Assembly: GCF_001659725.1 (NCBI RefSeq)
Contig: NZ_CP015922.1
Span: 310,001-374,000, forward strand
Length of the DNA stretch: 64,000 bases
Direction of reading: 5' to 3'
From: Polynucleobacter wuianus
GTDB lineage: Bacteria; Pseudomonadota; Gammaproteobacteria; Burkholderiales; Burkholderiaceae
How positions within the stretch are numbered: the stretch's first letter is position 1; the number at the start of each line of letters is the position of its first letter. This document shows, piece after piece, positions 33,097 to 41,729 of this stretch. A program made the translations under genes and the position numbers. The notes beneath the pieces were generated by a model. That model saw only the letters and a list, made by a program, of their open reading frames with translations, was not told the DNA's origin and did not search any database.

Positions 33097-35331
33097 ATGG
33101 CTTCAGAGAAATCAAAGATTATTTACACGCTGACAGATGAAGCGCCACTTTTGGCGACCTGCGCATTTTTGCCGATCATCCGTACTTTTACAGCGCCTGC
33201 TGGAGTAGAAATTGTAAAAAGCGACATTTCTGTTGCTGCTCGTATCTTGGCTGAATTTTCTGATTGCTTAACTGCTGAACAAAAAGTGCCTGATAACTTG
33301 GCTGAGCTCGGCAAAATGACTTTGCTCCCAGATACCAATATCATCAAGCTGCCAAATATCAGTGCATCAGTTCCTCAATTACTTGCGGCGATTAAAGAAC
33401 TGCAAAATAAAGGCTACAAGATCCCGAATTTCCCAGACGATCCTAAAACGGATGAAGAAAAAGCCACCCGCGCTCGTTATTCCAAATGCTTGGGCAGTTC
33501 AGTAAACCCAGTATTGCGTGAAGGTAACTCTGACCGTCGAGCTCCTCCCGCTGTTAAACGTTATGCCCGTAAGAATCCTCACTCAATGGGTGAGTGGAGT
33601 CAGGCATCGCGTACACACGTCTCCCATATGCATGGCGGCGACTTCTACTCTAGCGAGAAGTCAATGACCATGACTAAGGCCTGTGATGTAAAGATGGACT
33701 TAGTGACCAAGAGTGGCAAAACCATTGTTTTGAAACCAAAGGTCTCCTTATTGGCTGGCGAGATTATCGACAGCATGTACATGAGCAAAAAAGCATTGTG
33801 CGAGTTCTACGAAAAAGAAATCGAAGATGCTTATAAGACAGGCATGATGCTGTCCTTGCACGTTAAGGCAACCATGATGAAGGTTTCACATCCGATCGTG
33901 TTCGGTCACGCTGTGAAGATCTTCTACAAAGACGCTTTTGAAAAACATGCTAAGTTGTTTGAAGAGCTGGGTGTGAATGCCAACAACGGTATGAGCAGCC
34001 TCTACGACAAGATCAAAACCTTGCCAGAGTCTAAGCGTGAAGAAATCATTCAAGATTTGCACGCTTGCCACGAGCATCGTCCCGCTTTGGCGATGGTCGA
34101 CTCCGCTAAAGGCATTACCAACTTGCATTCTCCAAGTGACGTGATCGTGGATGCTTCTATGCCTGCCATGATTCGTGTTGGTGGCAAGATGTGGGGTGCA
34201 GATGGTCGTTTGCATGACACCAAGGCTGTGATTCCAGAAAGTACCTTTGCTCGTATCTATCAAGAAATGATCAATTTCTGTAAGACGCATGGCAACTTTG
34301 ACCCAACTACTATGGGTACAGTGCCTAACGTGGGCTTGATGGCTCAACAGGCAGAAGAGTATGGTTCACACGATAAGACTTTTGAGATTCCAGAGGCTGG
34401 TATAGCACGTATCGTCGCTGATGATGGCACTGTATTGCTTGAGCAGAATGTGGAAGAGGGTGACATCTGGCGTATGTGCCAATGTAAAGATGCGCCGATT
34501 CGTGACTGGGTCAAATTGGCAGTCAATCGTGCGCGTCTCTCCAATACTCCAGCAGTATTCTGGTTAGATGAGTACCGTCCACATGAGGCGGAGTTAATTA
34601 AGAAGGTTAAAACTTACCTCAAGGACTACGACCTCGAAGGCGTTGATATCCAGATCATGTCTCAGACCCGTGCAATGCGTTACACACTAGAGCGTGTGAT
34701 TCGCGGCAAAGACACGATCTCTGTAACCGGCAACATCTTGCGTGACTACCTCACCGATTTGTTCCCAATCATGGAATTGGGAACCAGCGCTAAGATGCTT
34801 TCCATCGTACCTTTGATGGCTGGTGGAGGTCTTTTTGAGACTGGTGCTGGCGGTTCTGCTCCTAAGCACGTTCAACAACTTGTTGAAGAAAATCATTTGC
34901 GCTGGGATTCGCTGGGCGAGTTCTTGGCCTTAGCAGTTTCTCTTGAAGACATCGGTGATAAGACCGGAAATCCAAAAGTGAAGATCTTGGCGCGTACCTT
35001 GGACGAAGCGACTGGCAAGTTGTTAGATAACAATAAGTCACCTTCACCACGTACTGGCGAGCTAGATAACCGCGGAAGCCAGTTTTACCTAGCGATGTAC
35101 TGGGCTGAGGCTTTGGCAGCGCAAACTGAAGATAAGGAGTTGCAAGCTTACTTTGCACCTTTGGCTAAAACTTTGATTGAAAATGAGAAGAAAATTACCG
35201 ATGAGCTCAAAGCGGTTCAGGGTAAGCCAGCTGATATCGGTGGTTACTATGTTGCTGATCCTGAAAAATGCAAGGCTGTGATGCGCCCAAGCGCTACCTT
35301 CAATGCCGCGCTGAAGGCAGCAAGAGTCTAG
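33097..35331 (+). CDS. icd: Monomeric NADP-dependent isocitrate dehydrogenase
   Basis: A 744-residue enzyme of the monomeric IDH-II type, which oxidises isocitrate to 2-oxoglutarate with NADP in the TCA cycle. Family landmarks are LPNISASVPQLLAAIKELQ, CLGSSVNPVLREGNSDRRAP, WSQASRTHVSHMHGGDFYSSE and FWLDEYRPHEAELI. The length fits this family (about 740), not the 45-kDa homodimeric enzyme. It is a single gene with its own RBS (GAGGAAAAG) and terminator. Confidence 0.95.
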   Translation: MASEKSKIIYTLTDEAPLLATCAFLPIIRTFTAPAGVEIVKSDISVAARILAEFSDCLTAEQKVPDNLAELGKMTLLPDTNIIKLPNISASVPQLLAAIKELQNKGYKIPNFPDDPKTDEEKATRARYSKCLGSSVNPVLREGNSDRRAPPAVKRYARKNPHSMGEWSQASRTHVSHMHGGDFYSSEKSMTMTKACDVKMDLVTKSGKTIVLKPKVSLLAGEIIDSMYMSKKALCEFYEKEIEDAYKTGMMLSLHVKATMMKVSHPIVFGHAVKIFYKDAFEKHAKLFEELGVNANNGMSSLYDKIKTLPESKREEIIQDLHACHEHRPALAMVDSAKGITNLHSPSDVIVDASMPAMIRVGGKMWGADGRLHDTKAVIPESTFARIYQEMINFCKTHGNFDPTTMGTVPNVGLMAQQAEEYGSHDKTFEIPEAGIARIVADDGTVLLEQNVEEGDIWRMCQCKDAPIRDWVKLAVNRARLSNTPAVFWLDEYRPHEAELIKKVKTYLKDYDLEGVDIQIMSQTRAMRYTLERVIRGKDTISVTGNILRDYLTDLFPIMELGTSAKMLSIVPLMAGGGLFETGAGGSAPKHVQQLVEENHLRWDSLGEFLALAVSLEDIGDKTGNPKVKILARTLDEATGKLLDNNKSPSPRTGELDNRGSQFYLAMYWAEALAAQTEDKELQAYFAPLAKTLIENEKKITDELKAVQGKPADIGGYYVADPEKCKAVMRPSATFNAALKAARV

Positions 35332-35377
35332 TAGGTATAAGCGATAAGACCTAATTGAATCAATTGGGTTTAAGATG

Positions 35378-35406
35378 AAAAAGCAAACTCTCGGGTTTGC
35401 TTTTTT
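35378..35406 (+). terminator. Intrinsic terminator of icd
   Basis: AAAAAGCAAAC pairs with GTTTGCTTTTTT around a 6-nt loop, 47 bp after the icd stop. It lies 27 bp before the broken BLUF gene. Confidence 0.9.
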
Positions 35407-35433
35407 GTCGTTAGAGACCCCTTAAAAGCAATC

Positions 35434-35841
35434 ATGCCAAAACCAAAAGACCTCGTTGAATTAACCTATCTGAGCGAAGCAGTCTCGGATATGTCTTTTC
35501 TGGGTTTGATGCGCTTGTTGGAGTCAGCTCGCGCTTTTAATCAGCAGCATGGCATTACTGGCATTCTGTTTTATGACAACCAGTAGTTTGGTCAGGTCAT
35601 TGAGGGTGAGCGCGCCAACATCATGAAAGTCTGGAAACGTATTCAGGAAGATAAGCGTCATCACCGTATTGAGTTATTAGAAATTCGGGAGATCGACGAG
35701 CGGAGTTACCCAGAATGGTTACTCCGGTTTTACGGCGGAGAAACTCTGGTTAAAGACTATCCTGTTCTAGCTGGCATGGTCGGGGGAATGGATAAACATA
35801 GCCTAGCATTGTTGAATAAAATGCGTGAAGCGCAGCATTAA
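35434..35841 (+). pseudogene. BLUF-domain blue-light sensor interrupted by an in-frame TAG
   Basis: Reading from the ATG at 35434, codons 1-50 give ELTYLSEAVSD and HGITGILFYDNQ. Codon 51 (35584-35586) is TAG, and codons 52-135 continue the same fold as FGQVIEGERA and RSYPEWLLRFYGG. The flavin-contacting residues Tyr12, Asn36 and Gln54 align with AppA Y21, N45 and Q63 at a constant offset of 9. Trp95 aligns with AppA W104, and Leu97 replaces M106. The frame is unbroken on both sides, so this is a point nonsense change, most simply CAG to TAG, and no frameshift is needed. It may be a young pseudogene, an amber-suppressed gene or a sequencing error. An internal ATG at 35623 cannot restore the flavin site. 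Confidence 0.85.
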
Positions 35842-35905
35842 TCAATAGAACGCACGTAAATCAAAACAGTAGCAAAATAGCTCTATTACTTAGATGGAGC
35901 CTTCC

Positions 35906-36868
35906 ATGGTGTTTATCGATAAAACAATTGTTCCCAGTGACATCACACCAAAAGCGGTTTTTGAAAATCGCCGTACATTAATTAAGGCTGCCGCTGCTGG
36001 TAGCTTTGGAGCAGCCTTAGCGCCTTGGTTTTCGAGAGAGGCGTTAGCAGCTACTCCAGAAAAGTTGAGCGCAACGCTCAATTCGACCTACAGCACTAAA
36101 GATGAAGCAACGCCATATAAATATGTGACGAGCTATAACAACTTCTATGAGTTTGGCACTGATAAATCGGATCCAGCAGCTAATGCTGGAAGTTTGCAAA
36201 CGAGGCCTTGGACTATCTCTATCGAAGGTTTAGTAAAAAAACCAGTGATACTTGATATTGATGCTTTACTAAAGTTGGCGTCCATGGAGGAGCGTATTTA
36301 TCGGATGCGCTGTGTCGAGGGTTGGTCAATGATCATTCCTTGGGACGGATATTCGCTTTCCAAGTTGATTGATAAAGTAGAGCCATTGGGCTCGGCCAAG
36401 TATGTAGAATTTATTTCACTGGCAGATCGTAAACAAATGCCAGGAATCAGCAGCAACATCATTAATTGGCCTTATCGCGAAGGTTTGCGTATGGATGAGG
36501 CTATGAATCCCTTGACGCTTCTCACTTTTGGCCTATATGGCGAGGTTCTCCCCAAGCAAAATGGTGCTCCAGTGCGCATCGTGGTGCCCTGGAAATATGG
36601 ATTTAAGAGCGCAAAATCGATTGTCAAAATTCGGTTTACAGAAGAGATGCCTAAAACCAGCTGGAATCAATTCGATGCGCGAGAGTATGGCTTTTACTCC
36701 AATGTAAACCCACAGGTTGATCATCCGCGTTGGAGTCAAGCGACAGAGCGTCGTATTGGCGATCCAAAAGGTATGTTTGCTCCGAAGATCAAAACGCAAA
36801 TGTTTAATGGATATGCCGATCAAGTCGCCAGCATGTATGCTGGTATGGATTTGAAAAAATACTATTAA
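35906..36868 (+). CDS. msrP: Protein-methionine-sulfoxide reductase catalytic subunit MsrP (YedY)
   Basis: A periplasmic molybdoenzyme that repairs oxidised methionine in envelope proteins. It has 320 residues from the ATG at 35906, preferred over one at 35894 because GGAG lies 6 bp upstream. A Tat signal ENRRTLIKAAAAGSFGAAL is present. The molybdenum-ligating Cys is C136 in RMRCVEGWSMIIPWDG, and the sulfite-oxidase fold continues with GAPVRIVVPWKYGFKSAKSI. Its haem partner MsrQ is encoded about 7 kb downstream (44007-44597), whereas the two are usually adjacent. It leads a tight run of four genes. Confidence 0.93.
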   Translation: MVFIDKTIVPSDITPKAVFENRRTLIKAAAAGSFGAALAPWFSREALAATPEKLSATLNSTYSTKDEATPYKYVTSYNNFYEFGTDKSDPAANAGSLQTRPWTISIEGLVKKPVILDIDALLKLASMEERIYRMRCVEGWSMIIPWDGYSLSKLIDKVEPLGSAKYVEFISLADRKQMPGISSNIINWPYREGLRMDEAMNPLTLLTFGLYGEVLPKQNGAPVRIVVPWKYGFKSAKSIVKIRFTEEMPKTSWNQFDAREYGFYSNVNPQVDHPRWSQATERRIGDPKGMFAPKIKTQMFNGYADQVASMYAGMDLKKYY

Positions 36869-36872
36869 ACAA

Positions 36873-37454
36873 ATGAGCAAATTTTACTCGGCGGTAGTTG
36901 TTGCATTCCTTGGCGGCTTTCTTCTATTAATCAGCTTACCTGGCCATAGCCAAACTGCTGACGCTCCAGTTAAAACGATTGCATCGTTGGATGTTCCTCG
37001 CTACTTAGGAACCTGGTATGAGATTGCCAAGTTCCCGAATTGGTTTCAAAAAAAATGTGTCAGCAATACACAGGCAGCCTATTCGCTTAGACCTGATGGC
37101 AATCTCAAAGTACTCAACAGTTGTAAGCAGGCGGATGGAGAGATATCTCAGGCTGAAGGCTTGGCTCGGCAAATTGGCGCCAAGGATTCTCCAAAGCTTG
37201 AAGTGCGCTTTGCACCAGCATGGTTAGGATTTTTGCCCATGGTTTGGGGCGACTATTGGGTCATTGATTTAGACCCTCAGTATCAAGTCGCTGCTGTGAG
37301 CGATCCTAAGCGCGAGTATCTGTGGATTCTTTCCAGAACGCCGCAAATGGACAAAAAGACTTATGAAGAATTACTTTCTCGTTTGCAGGCCCAGCAATTT
37401 GATATTCGTAAACTAGAGCTCACTTCGCAAGCAGTGCAAAGCCAGAAGAACTAA
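36873..37454 (+). CDS. Lipocalin family protein (Blc-like)
   Basis: A 193-residue exported lipocalin with signal peptide (VVVAFLGGFLLLISLPGHSQ). The lipocalin signature is YLGTWYEIAKFPNWFQKKC, followed by YWVIDLDPQYQVAAVSDPKREYLWILSRTP over two strands. E. coli Blc binds lysophospholipids at the outer membrane. This one lacks an obvious lipobox Cys, so it may be soluble in the periplasm. It starts 4 bp after msrP. Confidence 0.88.
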   Translation: MSKFYSAVVVAFLGGFLLLISLPGHSQTADAPVKTIASLDVPRYLGTWYEIAKFPNWFQKKCVSNTQAAYSLRPDGNLKVLNSCKQADGEISQAEGLARQIGAKDSPKLEVRFAPAWLGFLPMVWGDYWVIDLDPQYQVAAVSDPKREYLWILSRTPQMDKKTYEELLSRLQAQQFDIRKLELTSQAVQSQKN

Positions 37455-37455
37455 A

Positions 37456-38379
37456 TTGAGCATACTAACTTTGCCTCCAGGGATTGAGGTATTCGAGCGA
37501 GGCTGGTTATCCGCAAATAATATTTTTCATTTCGGCGACGATGACGTTTCTTTAGTCGATAGCGGCTACCATACTCATCAAGCCATGACCATTAATCTAG
37601 TGCGCAATGCGCTAGAAAAACATGGACTCAAGACCTTGAATAAGGTTGTTAATACACATCTACATTCGGATCATTGCGGAGGAAATGCTGACCTTGTTAA
37701 GACTTTTGCTTGCGAAATTGGTATTCCTGCTGCAGAAGCATTAGCAGTACAAGATTGGAATGAAGAATTATTAAGCTATCAAAACTTGGGTCAAGAATGT
37801 CCTCGCTTCAAGCATGATTATTTGCTGGTCCCGGGAAATGACATCGTGTTAGGGCGTTATACGTGGAAGATACTGTCAGCACCAGGTCATGATCCCCATT
37901 CAGTCATGCTCTATCAAGAACGACACGGTATTCTGATTTCTGCGGATGCCCTGTGGGAAGAGGGGTTTGGCGTTATTTTTCCTGAGCTCTGGGGTGAACC
38001 TGGCTTTGAAGAGGTAGCGCAGACCTTAGATCTTATTGACGATCTTGCTATCTCGCTAGTGATACCAGGGCATGGAAAAGTATTTACCGATGTCGCTAAA
38101 TCAATCGCAGCAGCTCGCTCAAGATTGGATTACCTAGCATCGGATCCTGACCGTAATGCCCGCCATGGGGCGAAAGTGTTATTAAAGTACAAGTTGATCG
38201 AGTGGCAATCCAAAGGCCTTAATGAAGTCATTGATTGGATTGGACGAACTCCAGCGCTAAAGAGTGCAGCAAATCAGCTTAATATGGATGCACAGGAATT
38301 TTCCCAATGGTTGCCACAAGCTTTAGTGAAGTCTGGGGCAGCCATATTGGATGGCAAAAATTTAATCGATAAAGTTTAA
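37456..38379 (+). CDS. MBL-fold metallo-hydrolase
   Basis: A 307-residue metallo-beta-lactamase-fold enzyme. The zinc-binding motif is NTHLHSDHCGGN, with further ligands in SAPGHDPHSV, ISADALWEEG and IPGHGKVF. It starts with TTG at 37456, 1 bp after the lipocalin stop, and no earlier ATG is in frame. The C-terminal 70 residues look helical, as in the larger hydrolases of this fold. The substrate is unknown. The context suggests a role in detoxification or repair with MsrP. Confidence 0.85.
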   Translation: MSILTLPPGIEVFERGWLSANNIFHFGDDDVSLVDSGYHTHQAMTINLVRNALEKHGLKTLNKVVNTHLHSDHCGGNADLVKTFACEIGIPAAEALAVQDWNEELLSYQNLGQECPRFKHDYLLVPGNDIVLGRYTWKILSAPGHDPHSVMLYQERHGILISADALWEEGFGVIFPELWGEPGFEEVAQTLDLIDDLAISLVIPGHGKVFTDVAKSIAAARSRLDYLASDPDRNARHGAKVLLKYKLIEWQSKGLNEVIDWIGRTPALKSAANQLNMDAQEFSQWLPQALVKSGAAILDGKNLIDKV

Positions 38380-38392
38380 AAAAAGAGGACAT

Positions 38393-39163
38393 ATGGAACA
38401 TACTGTTTTAGTGACTGGCGCTACTGCTGGTTTTGGTGAAGCAACTGCGCGTCGATTTTTAGCACATGGCCACAAAGTGATTGCGGTTGGCAGAAGAACC
38501 GATCGTCTAGAGGCTCTCAAAACATCTTTGCCAGCAGACCAACAGAAAAAATTATTAACTCTCGCTATAGATGTTTGTGATAGCGCCAAAGTAGATGCAT
38601 TAGCAAGTAACTTGCCTGCTGAATTTGCCAAAGTCACCGTTCTTGTGAATAACGCTGGTCTCGCTTTAGGTCTCGAGCCTGCACACAAGGCTTTCTTGAG
38701 CGACTGGGACAAAATGATCGATACCAACATTAAAGGTTTGGTTCATATGAGCCGTGCATTCTTGCCTGGTATGGTCGAGCGAAAGTGCGGCCATGTGATT
38801 AATTTGGGGTCAGTAGCGGCGAACTATCCATATCCTGGTGGCAATGTTTACGGTGGCACGAAAGCATTTGTAAAGCAGTTCAGCTTGAACTTGCGTGCTG
38901 ATTTAATCGGGACCCCAGTGCGTGTGACATGTATTGAACCTGGTATGTGTGCGGGCACAGAGTTTTCAAATGTGCGCTTTAAGGGCGACGATGATAAAGC
39001 GAGTAAGGTTTATGACGGTGTAAAAGCTTTAAGTGCTGACGATGTTGCTGAAGCAATTTATTGGTCAGCTACTTTGCCAAGCCACATGAATATTAATGTT
39101 TTAGAACTTATGCCAGTTCAACAAGCATTTAATCCATTCAATATTCACCGCGGAGAGCTTTAA
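38393..39163 (+). CDS. Short-chain dehydrogenase/reductase, YdfG-like
   Basis: A 256-residue SDR enzyme. The cofactor motif is TGATAGFGEATARRF near residues 8-22, NNAG is in VLVNNAGLALG, and the catalytic Ser and Tyr-x-x-x-Lys are in LGSVAANYPYPGGNVYGGTKAF. RRTDRLEALK after the second strand is typical of NADP-preferring enzymes. YdfG homologues act on 3-hydroxy acids or malonic semialdehyde, and the substrate here is inferred only. It ends the msrP gene run, overlapping the convergent DUF2889 gene by 4 bp. Confidence 0.87.
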   Translation: MEHTVLVTGATAGFGEATARRFLAHGHKVIAVGRRTDRLEALKTSLPADQQKKLLTLAIDVCDSAKVDALASNLPAEFAKVTVLVNNAGLALGLEPAHKAFLSDWDKMIDTNIKGLVHMSRAFLPGMVERKCGHVINLGSVAANYPYPGGNVYGGTKAFVKQFSLNLRADLIGTPVRVTCIEPGMCAGTEFSNVRFKGDDDKASKVYDGVKALSADDVAEAIYWSATLPSHMNINVLELMPVQQAFNPFNIHRGEL

Positions 39164-39708
39164 GACTTGTTGTCTTGATCTTTCCAGCGGTAAAACTGCG
39201 GATAGATACGCATCACCACGGGGCCATTGAAGTCCCACGATTTGCAGGTGCCTAAATAGAGGGGTGGCTTGCTTTCGTCGGGATCAAATAGCGCCCCTGG
39301 AATTGCCTGAAAGGCTGCGGTTGCAAGGCTATTGAGTAGTTCACGTAAGTGAGTGCAGCCGGCAATTCCGCCTAAATGGGTTTGGATGGTTTTGCGCCAT
39401 CCTTTACCTAAGCGCTCACCAATCAACCCATCCATAGATGGAATGACATGAGGGCATTCAGGGTGGGGGTGGCCATCCATGGCTACTTCGATATCTTGAA
39501 TAACCAATTCAGTATTTAAAGTAAGGCGTACCCACATATCATGGAAAGCCTCGCCAGGTTGCCAGGTTTTCGTACCAGTAATAAATGGCTTTGTCTTGAA
39601 ATCCCTGAGATGACCTTCAATATCCCATAGGCTATCTTCCCTTTCAAAACCTTGAAAGGTAATTTCTCGGGTGTGTAGTAGTGATCGGGGTTTAGGAGTC
39701 GAGAGCAT
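39160..39708 (-). CDS. DUF2889 family protein
   Basis: A 182-residue soluble protein. REITFQGFEREDSLWDIEGHLRD at the start (two adjacent blocks), AFHDMWVRLTL in the middle and GIAGCTHLRELL near the end are the family hallmarks. DUF2889 genes lie near aromatic-compound or acyl-CoA genes in beta-proteobacteria, and the function is unknown. No membrane segment is present. Confidence 0.82.
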   Translation of the reverse strand: MLSTPKPRSLLHTREITFQGFEREDSLWDIEGHLRDFKTKPFITGTKTWQPGEAFHDMWVRLTLNTELVIQDIEVAMDGHPHPECPHVIPSMDGLIGERLGKGWRKTIQTHLGGIAGCTHLRELLNSLATAAFQAIPGALFDPDESKPPLYLGTCKSWDFNGPVVMRIYPQFYRWKDQDNKS

Positions 39709-39820
39709 GAGGGAAGGGTGATTGAAGGGCTTAGTGTTTTGGTATTTCTAATGATAATGAATTGAAAAGGCATCTTTCTGATCTGCTGAAATTGAGCCCC
39801 TGTAGTATTCTCTGCAGCAT

Positions 39821-40549
39821 ATGGCCAAACCAATTTCCCTTGAAAAAATCTTATTTAGCCAAGGCTTTGGCACCAGGCGCTATTGCAGTGATTTGGTTTA
39901 TGCCGATCTGGTGAAGGTCAATGGGGTTGTGGCTGAAGATCCTGAAGAGCGTATTCCAACTGAAGGTCTCATACTCAATGTTGAGGGCAAAGATTGGGAG
40001 TATCACGAAAAAGCCTATATTGCTTTTAATAAGCCGCCTAACTATGAGTGCTCTCATAAAACGACACACCATCCTAGTATTTACAGCTTATTACCAGCCC
40101 CTTTTGTAGAGCGCGGTTTGCAATGCGTAGGACGCTTGGACTATGACACCACAGGATTGTTGTTGATTTCTGATGATGGTCAATTCATTCATAAAATGAC
40201 CACCCCTAAAAAGAATATTGGTAAGGTGTATGAGATCACGACCCCCGACCCCATTACGCAATACCAAATCGATCACCTGATGAATGGCGTTATATTGGAT
40301 GATGATCCACGGCCATGCTATGCAACAGCCTGTAAACAAGTTTCAGAAAATGTCTTGGCAATGACTATCGTTGAGGGTCGCTATCACCAGGTAAAGCGAA
40401 TGATGGCCGCAGTGGGCAATCATGTGGCTAAATTACACCGTACAGAAATTGGTGCTTATGTCATGCCGGCTGATTTAGCGGAAGGTCAGTGGCGCTGGCT
40501 TTATGAAGATGATTTAAAGCAGTTATCACAAAGTGTGGATGCAAAATGA
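39821..40549 (+). CDS. rsuA: 16S rRNA pseudouridine synthase, RsuA family
   Basis: A 242-residue enzyme: an N-terminal S4 RNA-binding domain (SLEKILFSQGFGTRRYC) and a RsuA/RluB catalytic domain. The catalytic Asp is in CVGRLDYDTTGLLLISDDG, followed by KVYEITTP and VEGRYHQVKRMMAAVGN. RsuA makes pseudouridine 516 in 16S rRNA. Target site assignment is by family only. It overlaps the pterin dehydratase gene by 4 bp. Confidence 0.88.
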   Translation: MAKPISLEKILFSQGFGTRRYCSDLVYADLVKVNGVVAEDPEERIPTEGLILNVEGKDWEYHEKAYIAFNKPPNYECSHKTTHHPSIYSLLPAPFVERGLQCVGRLDYDTTGLLLISDDGQFIHKMTTPKKNIGKVYEITTPDPITQYQIDHLMNGVILDDDPRPCYATACKQVSENVLAMTIVEGRYHQVKRMMAAVGNHVAKLHRTEIGAYVMPADLAEGQWRWLYEDDLKQLSQSVDAK

Positions 40550-40839
40550 GTAGACAACCCTTACCAAAAGACTATGACTTTCAAGCCTCTATTCCTTTGT
40601 GGAGACTAGAGGGTATTCAAATTTCTCGCGAGTTTATTTTTAAAGACTTCAAAGAGGCTTTTGCTTTTATGACGCTCTGCGCGCAATACGCTGAAGAAAT
40701 TGATCATCACCCTGATTGGAGTAATTCTTGGAATAAGGTGGTGGTGCACTTGAGTACCCATTCAGCAAAAGCGCTTACCGAGTTGGATATTCAGATGGCA
40801 AAAGCAATGGATGCAATTGCCTTACAAGTCCTAACTTAG
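40546..40839 (+). CDS. phhB: 4a-hydroxytetrahydrobiopterin dehydratase
   Basis: A 97-residue pterin-4a-carbinolamine dehydratase. The signature EEIDHHPDWSNSWNKVVVHL contains the catalytic His residues, and DFKEAFAFM precedes it. It recycles the pterin cofactor of aromatic amino-acid hydroxylases. No phenylalanine hydroxylase gene is in the window. It is translationally coupled to the pseudouridine synthase. Confidence 0.92.
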   Translation: MSRQPLPKDYDFQASIPLWRLEGIQISREFIFKDFKEAFAFMTLCAQYAEEIDHHPDWSNSWNKVVVHLSTHSAKALTELDIQMAKAMDAIALQVLT

Positions 40840-40842
40840 GGC

Positions 40843-41058
40843 TTAATGCTCTTCACCCTCGTGATCTTCCTCATTGAGGCTCATCAAAATGGTTGCTAAG
40901 AGGCCATAAACCACTTCAGTAGAAATCATGCCATCTTCATCAAGCTCATCAATTAAGTCATTCAAGCAATCTTCAGTTGGCTCATTGAGCAGGGTCATGG
41001 CACATTCGCACCCATAGTCAAAATCTTCGTCGTTTTGGGGTTGATTTTCGTTTGTCAT
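40843..41058 (-). CDS. Small acidic protein, unknown function
   Basis: A 71-residue, strongly acidic protein (for example NDEDFDYGCECAMTLLN and LIDELDEDG) with two close Cys residues and a GEEH tail. I do not recognise it. It is convergent with phhB, with 3 bp between the stops. A gene of this size with such strong composition bias is plausible but not proven. Confidence 0.55.
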   Translation of the reverse strand: MTNENQPQNDEDFDYGCECAMTLLNEPTEDCLNDLIDELDEDGMISTEVVYGLLATILMSLNEEDHEGEEH

Positions 41059-41221
41059 AAATATCCTTAATTGAGGGGTTCAGAATAGCAAATTACCTTC
41101 CTCTGGGATAGCAATAATTCTTCGTATAGGCCTTCTGGGTCGGATTTATCTCTATTGATGTGCACCCGCAAAAATCTAATAATGATTTATAGTGATTCAA
41201 AAATAAAACAGAGGAGGCAGC

Positions 41222-41719
41222 ATGCAGCTAAATATCAATGGGCAGACCCAGAATATCGACGTAGAGCCTAATATGCCCTTGTTATGGGCTATTCGAGAAG
41301 TAGTTGGATTAACGGGCACAAAATATGGTTGTGGAGTCGCTCAATGCGGCGCCTGTACGGTCTATATGAATGGTGAACCTGTGCGCTCCTGTTCGATCCC
41401 GGTATCCGCAGTAGGTGCTGCCAAGATCACCACGATCGAATCGCTTTCCAAAGACAACTCACACCCAGTTCAGCAAGCTTGGATTGCTTTAGATGTGCCT
41501 CAATGTGGCTACTGTCAGTCTGGTCAAGTGATGGCTGCTGCAGCTTTATTAAAGAGAATCCCAAAACCAACCGATGCAGATATTGATAACGCGATGTCCA
41601 ACATTTGTCGTTGCGGTACTTATCAAAAAATTCGGGATGGCATTCATGTTGCCTCTGGTCAGAAAAAACTAGCAGAAGTGTTGGCGCAATACCAAGCTTC
41701 TCCTGCAACACGTGGTTAA
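41222..41719 (+). CDS. Isoquinoline 1-oxidoreductase-type [2Fe-2S] subunit
   Basis: A 165-residue small subunit of a molybdenum hydroxylase. The plant-type cluster is CGVAQCGACTVYMNGEPVRSC (Cys spacing 4, 2, 11), and the second cluster is PQCGYCQSGQ with ICRCGTYQ. It relays electrons from the Mo subunit that follows. The RBS GAGGAGG precedes the ATG. The substrate class is by family: IorA-like subunits pair with Tat-exported IorB. No FAD subunit is present. Confidence 0.9.
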   Translation: MQLNINGQTQNIDVEPNMPLLWAIREVVGLTGTKYGCGVAQCGACTVYMNGEPVRSCSIPVSAVGAAKITTIESLSKDNSHPVQQAWIALDVPQCGYCQSGQVMAAAALLKRIPKPTDADIDNAMSNICRCGTYQKIRDGIHVASGQKKLAEVLAQYQASPATRG

Positions 41720-41729
41720 GGGGAAGAAT

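Noticed and set aside
33886..34347. 153-codon frame antisense to icd
   Set aside because: It is a shadow of the strongly coding plus-strand icd frame, with atypical composition and no start signal.
35623..35841. Separate small gene starting at an internal ATG of the BLUF sequence
   Set aside because: It is the C-terminal part of the BLUF domain in the same frame as the upstream half, so it is better read as one interrupted gene.
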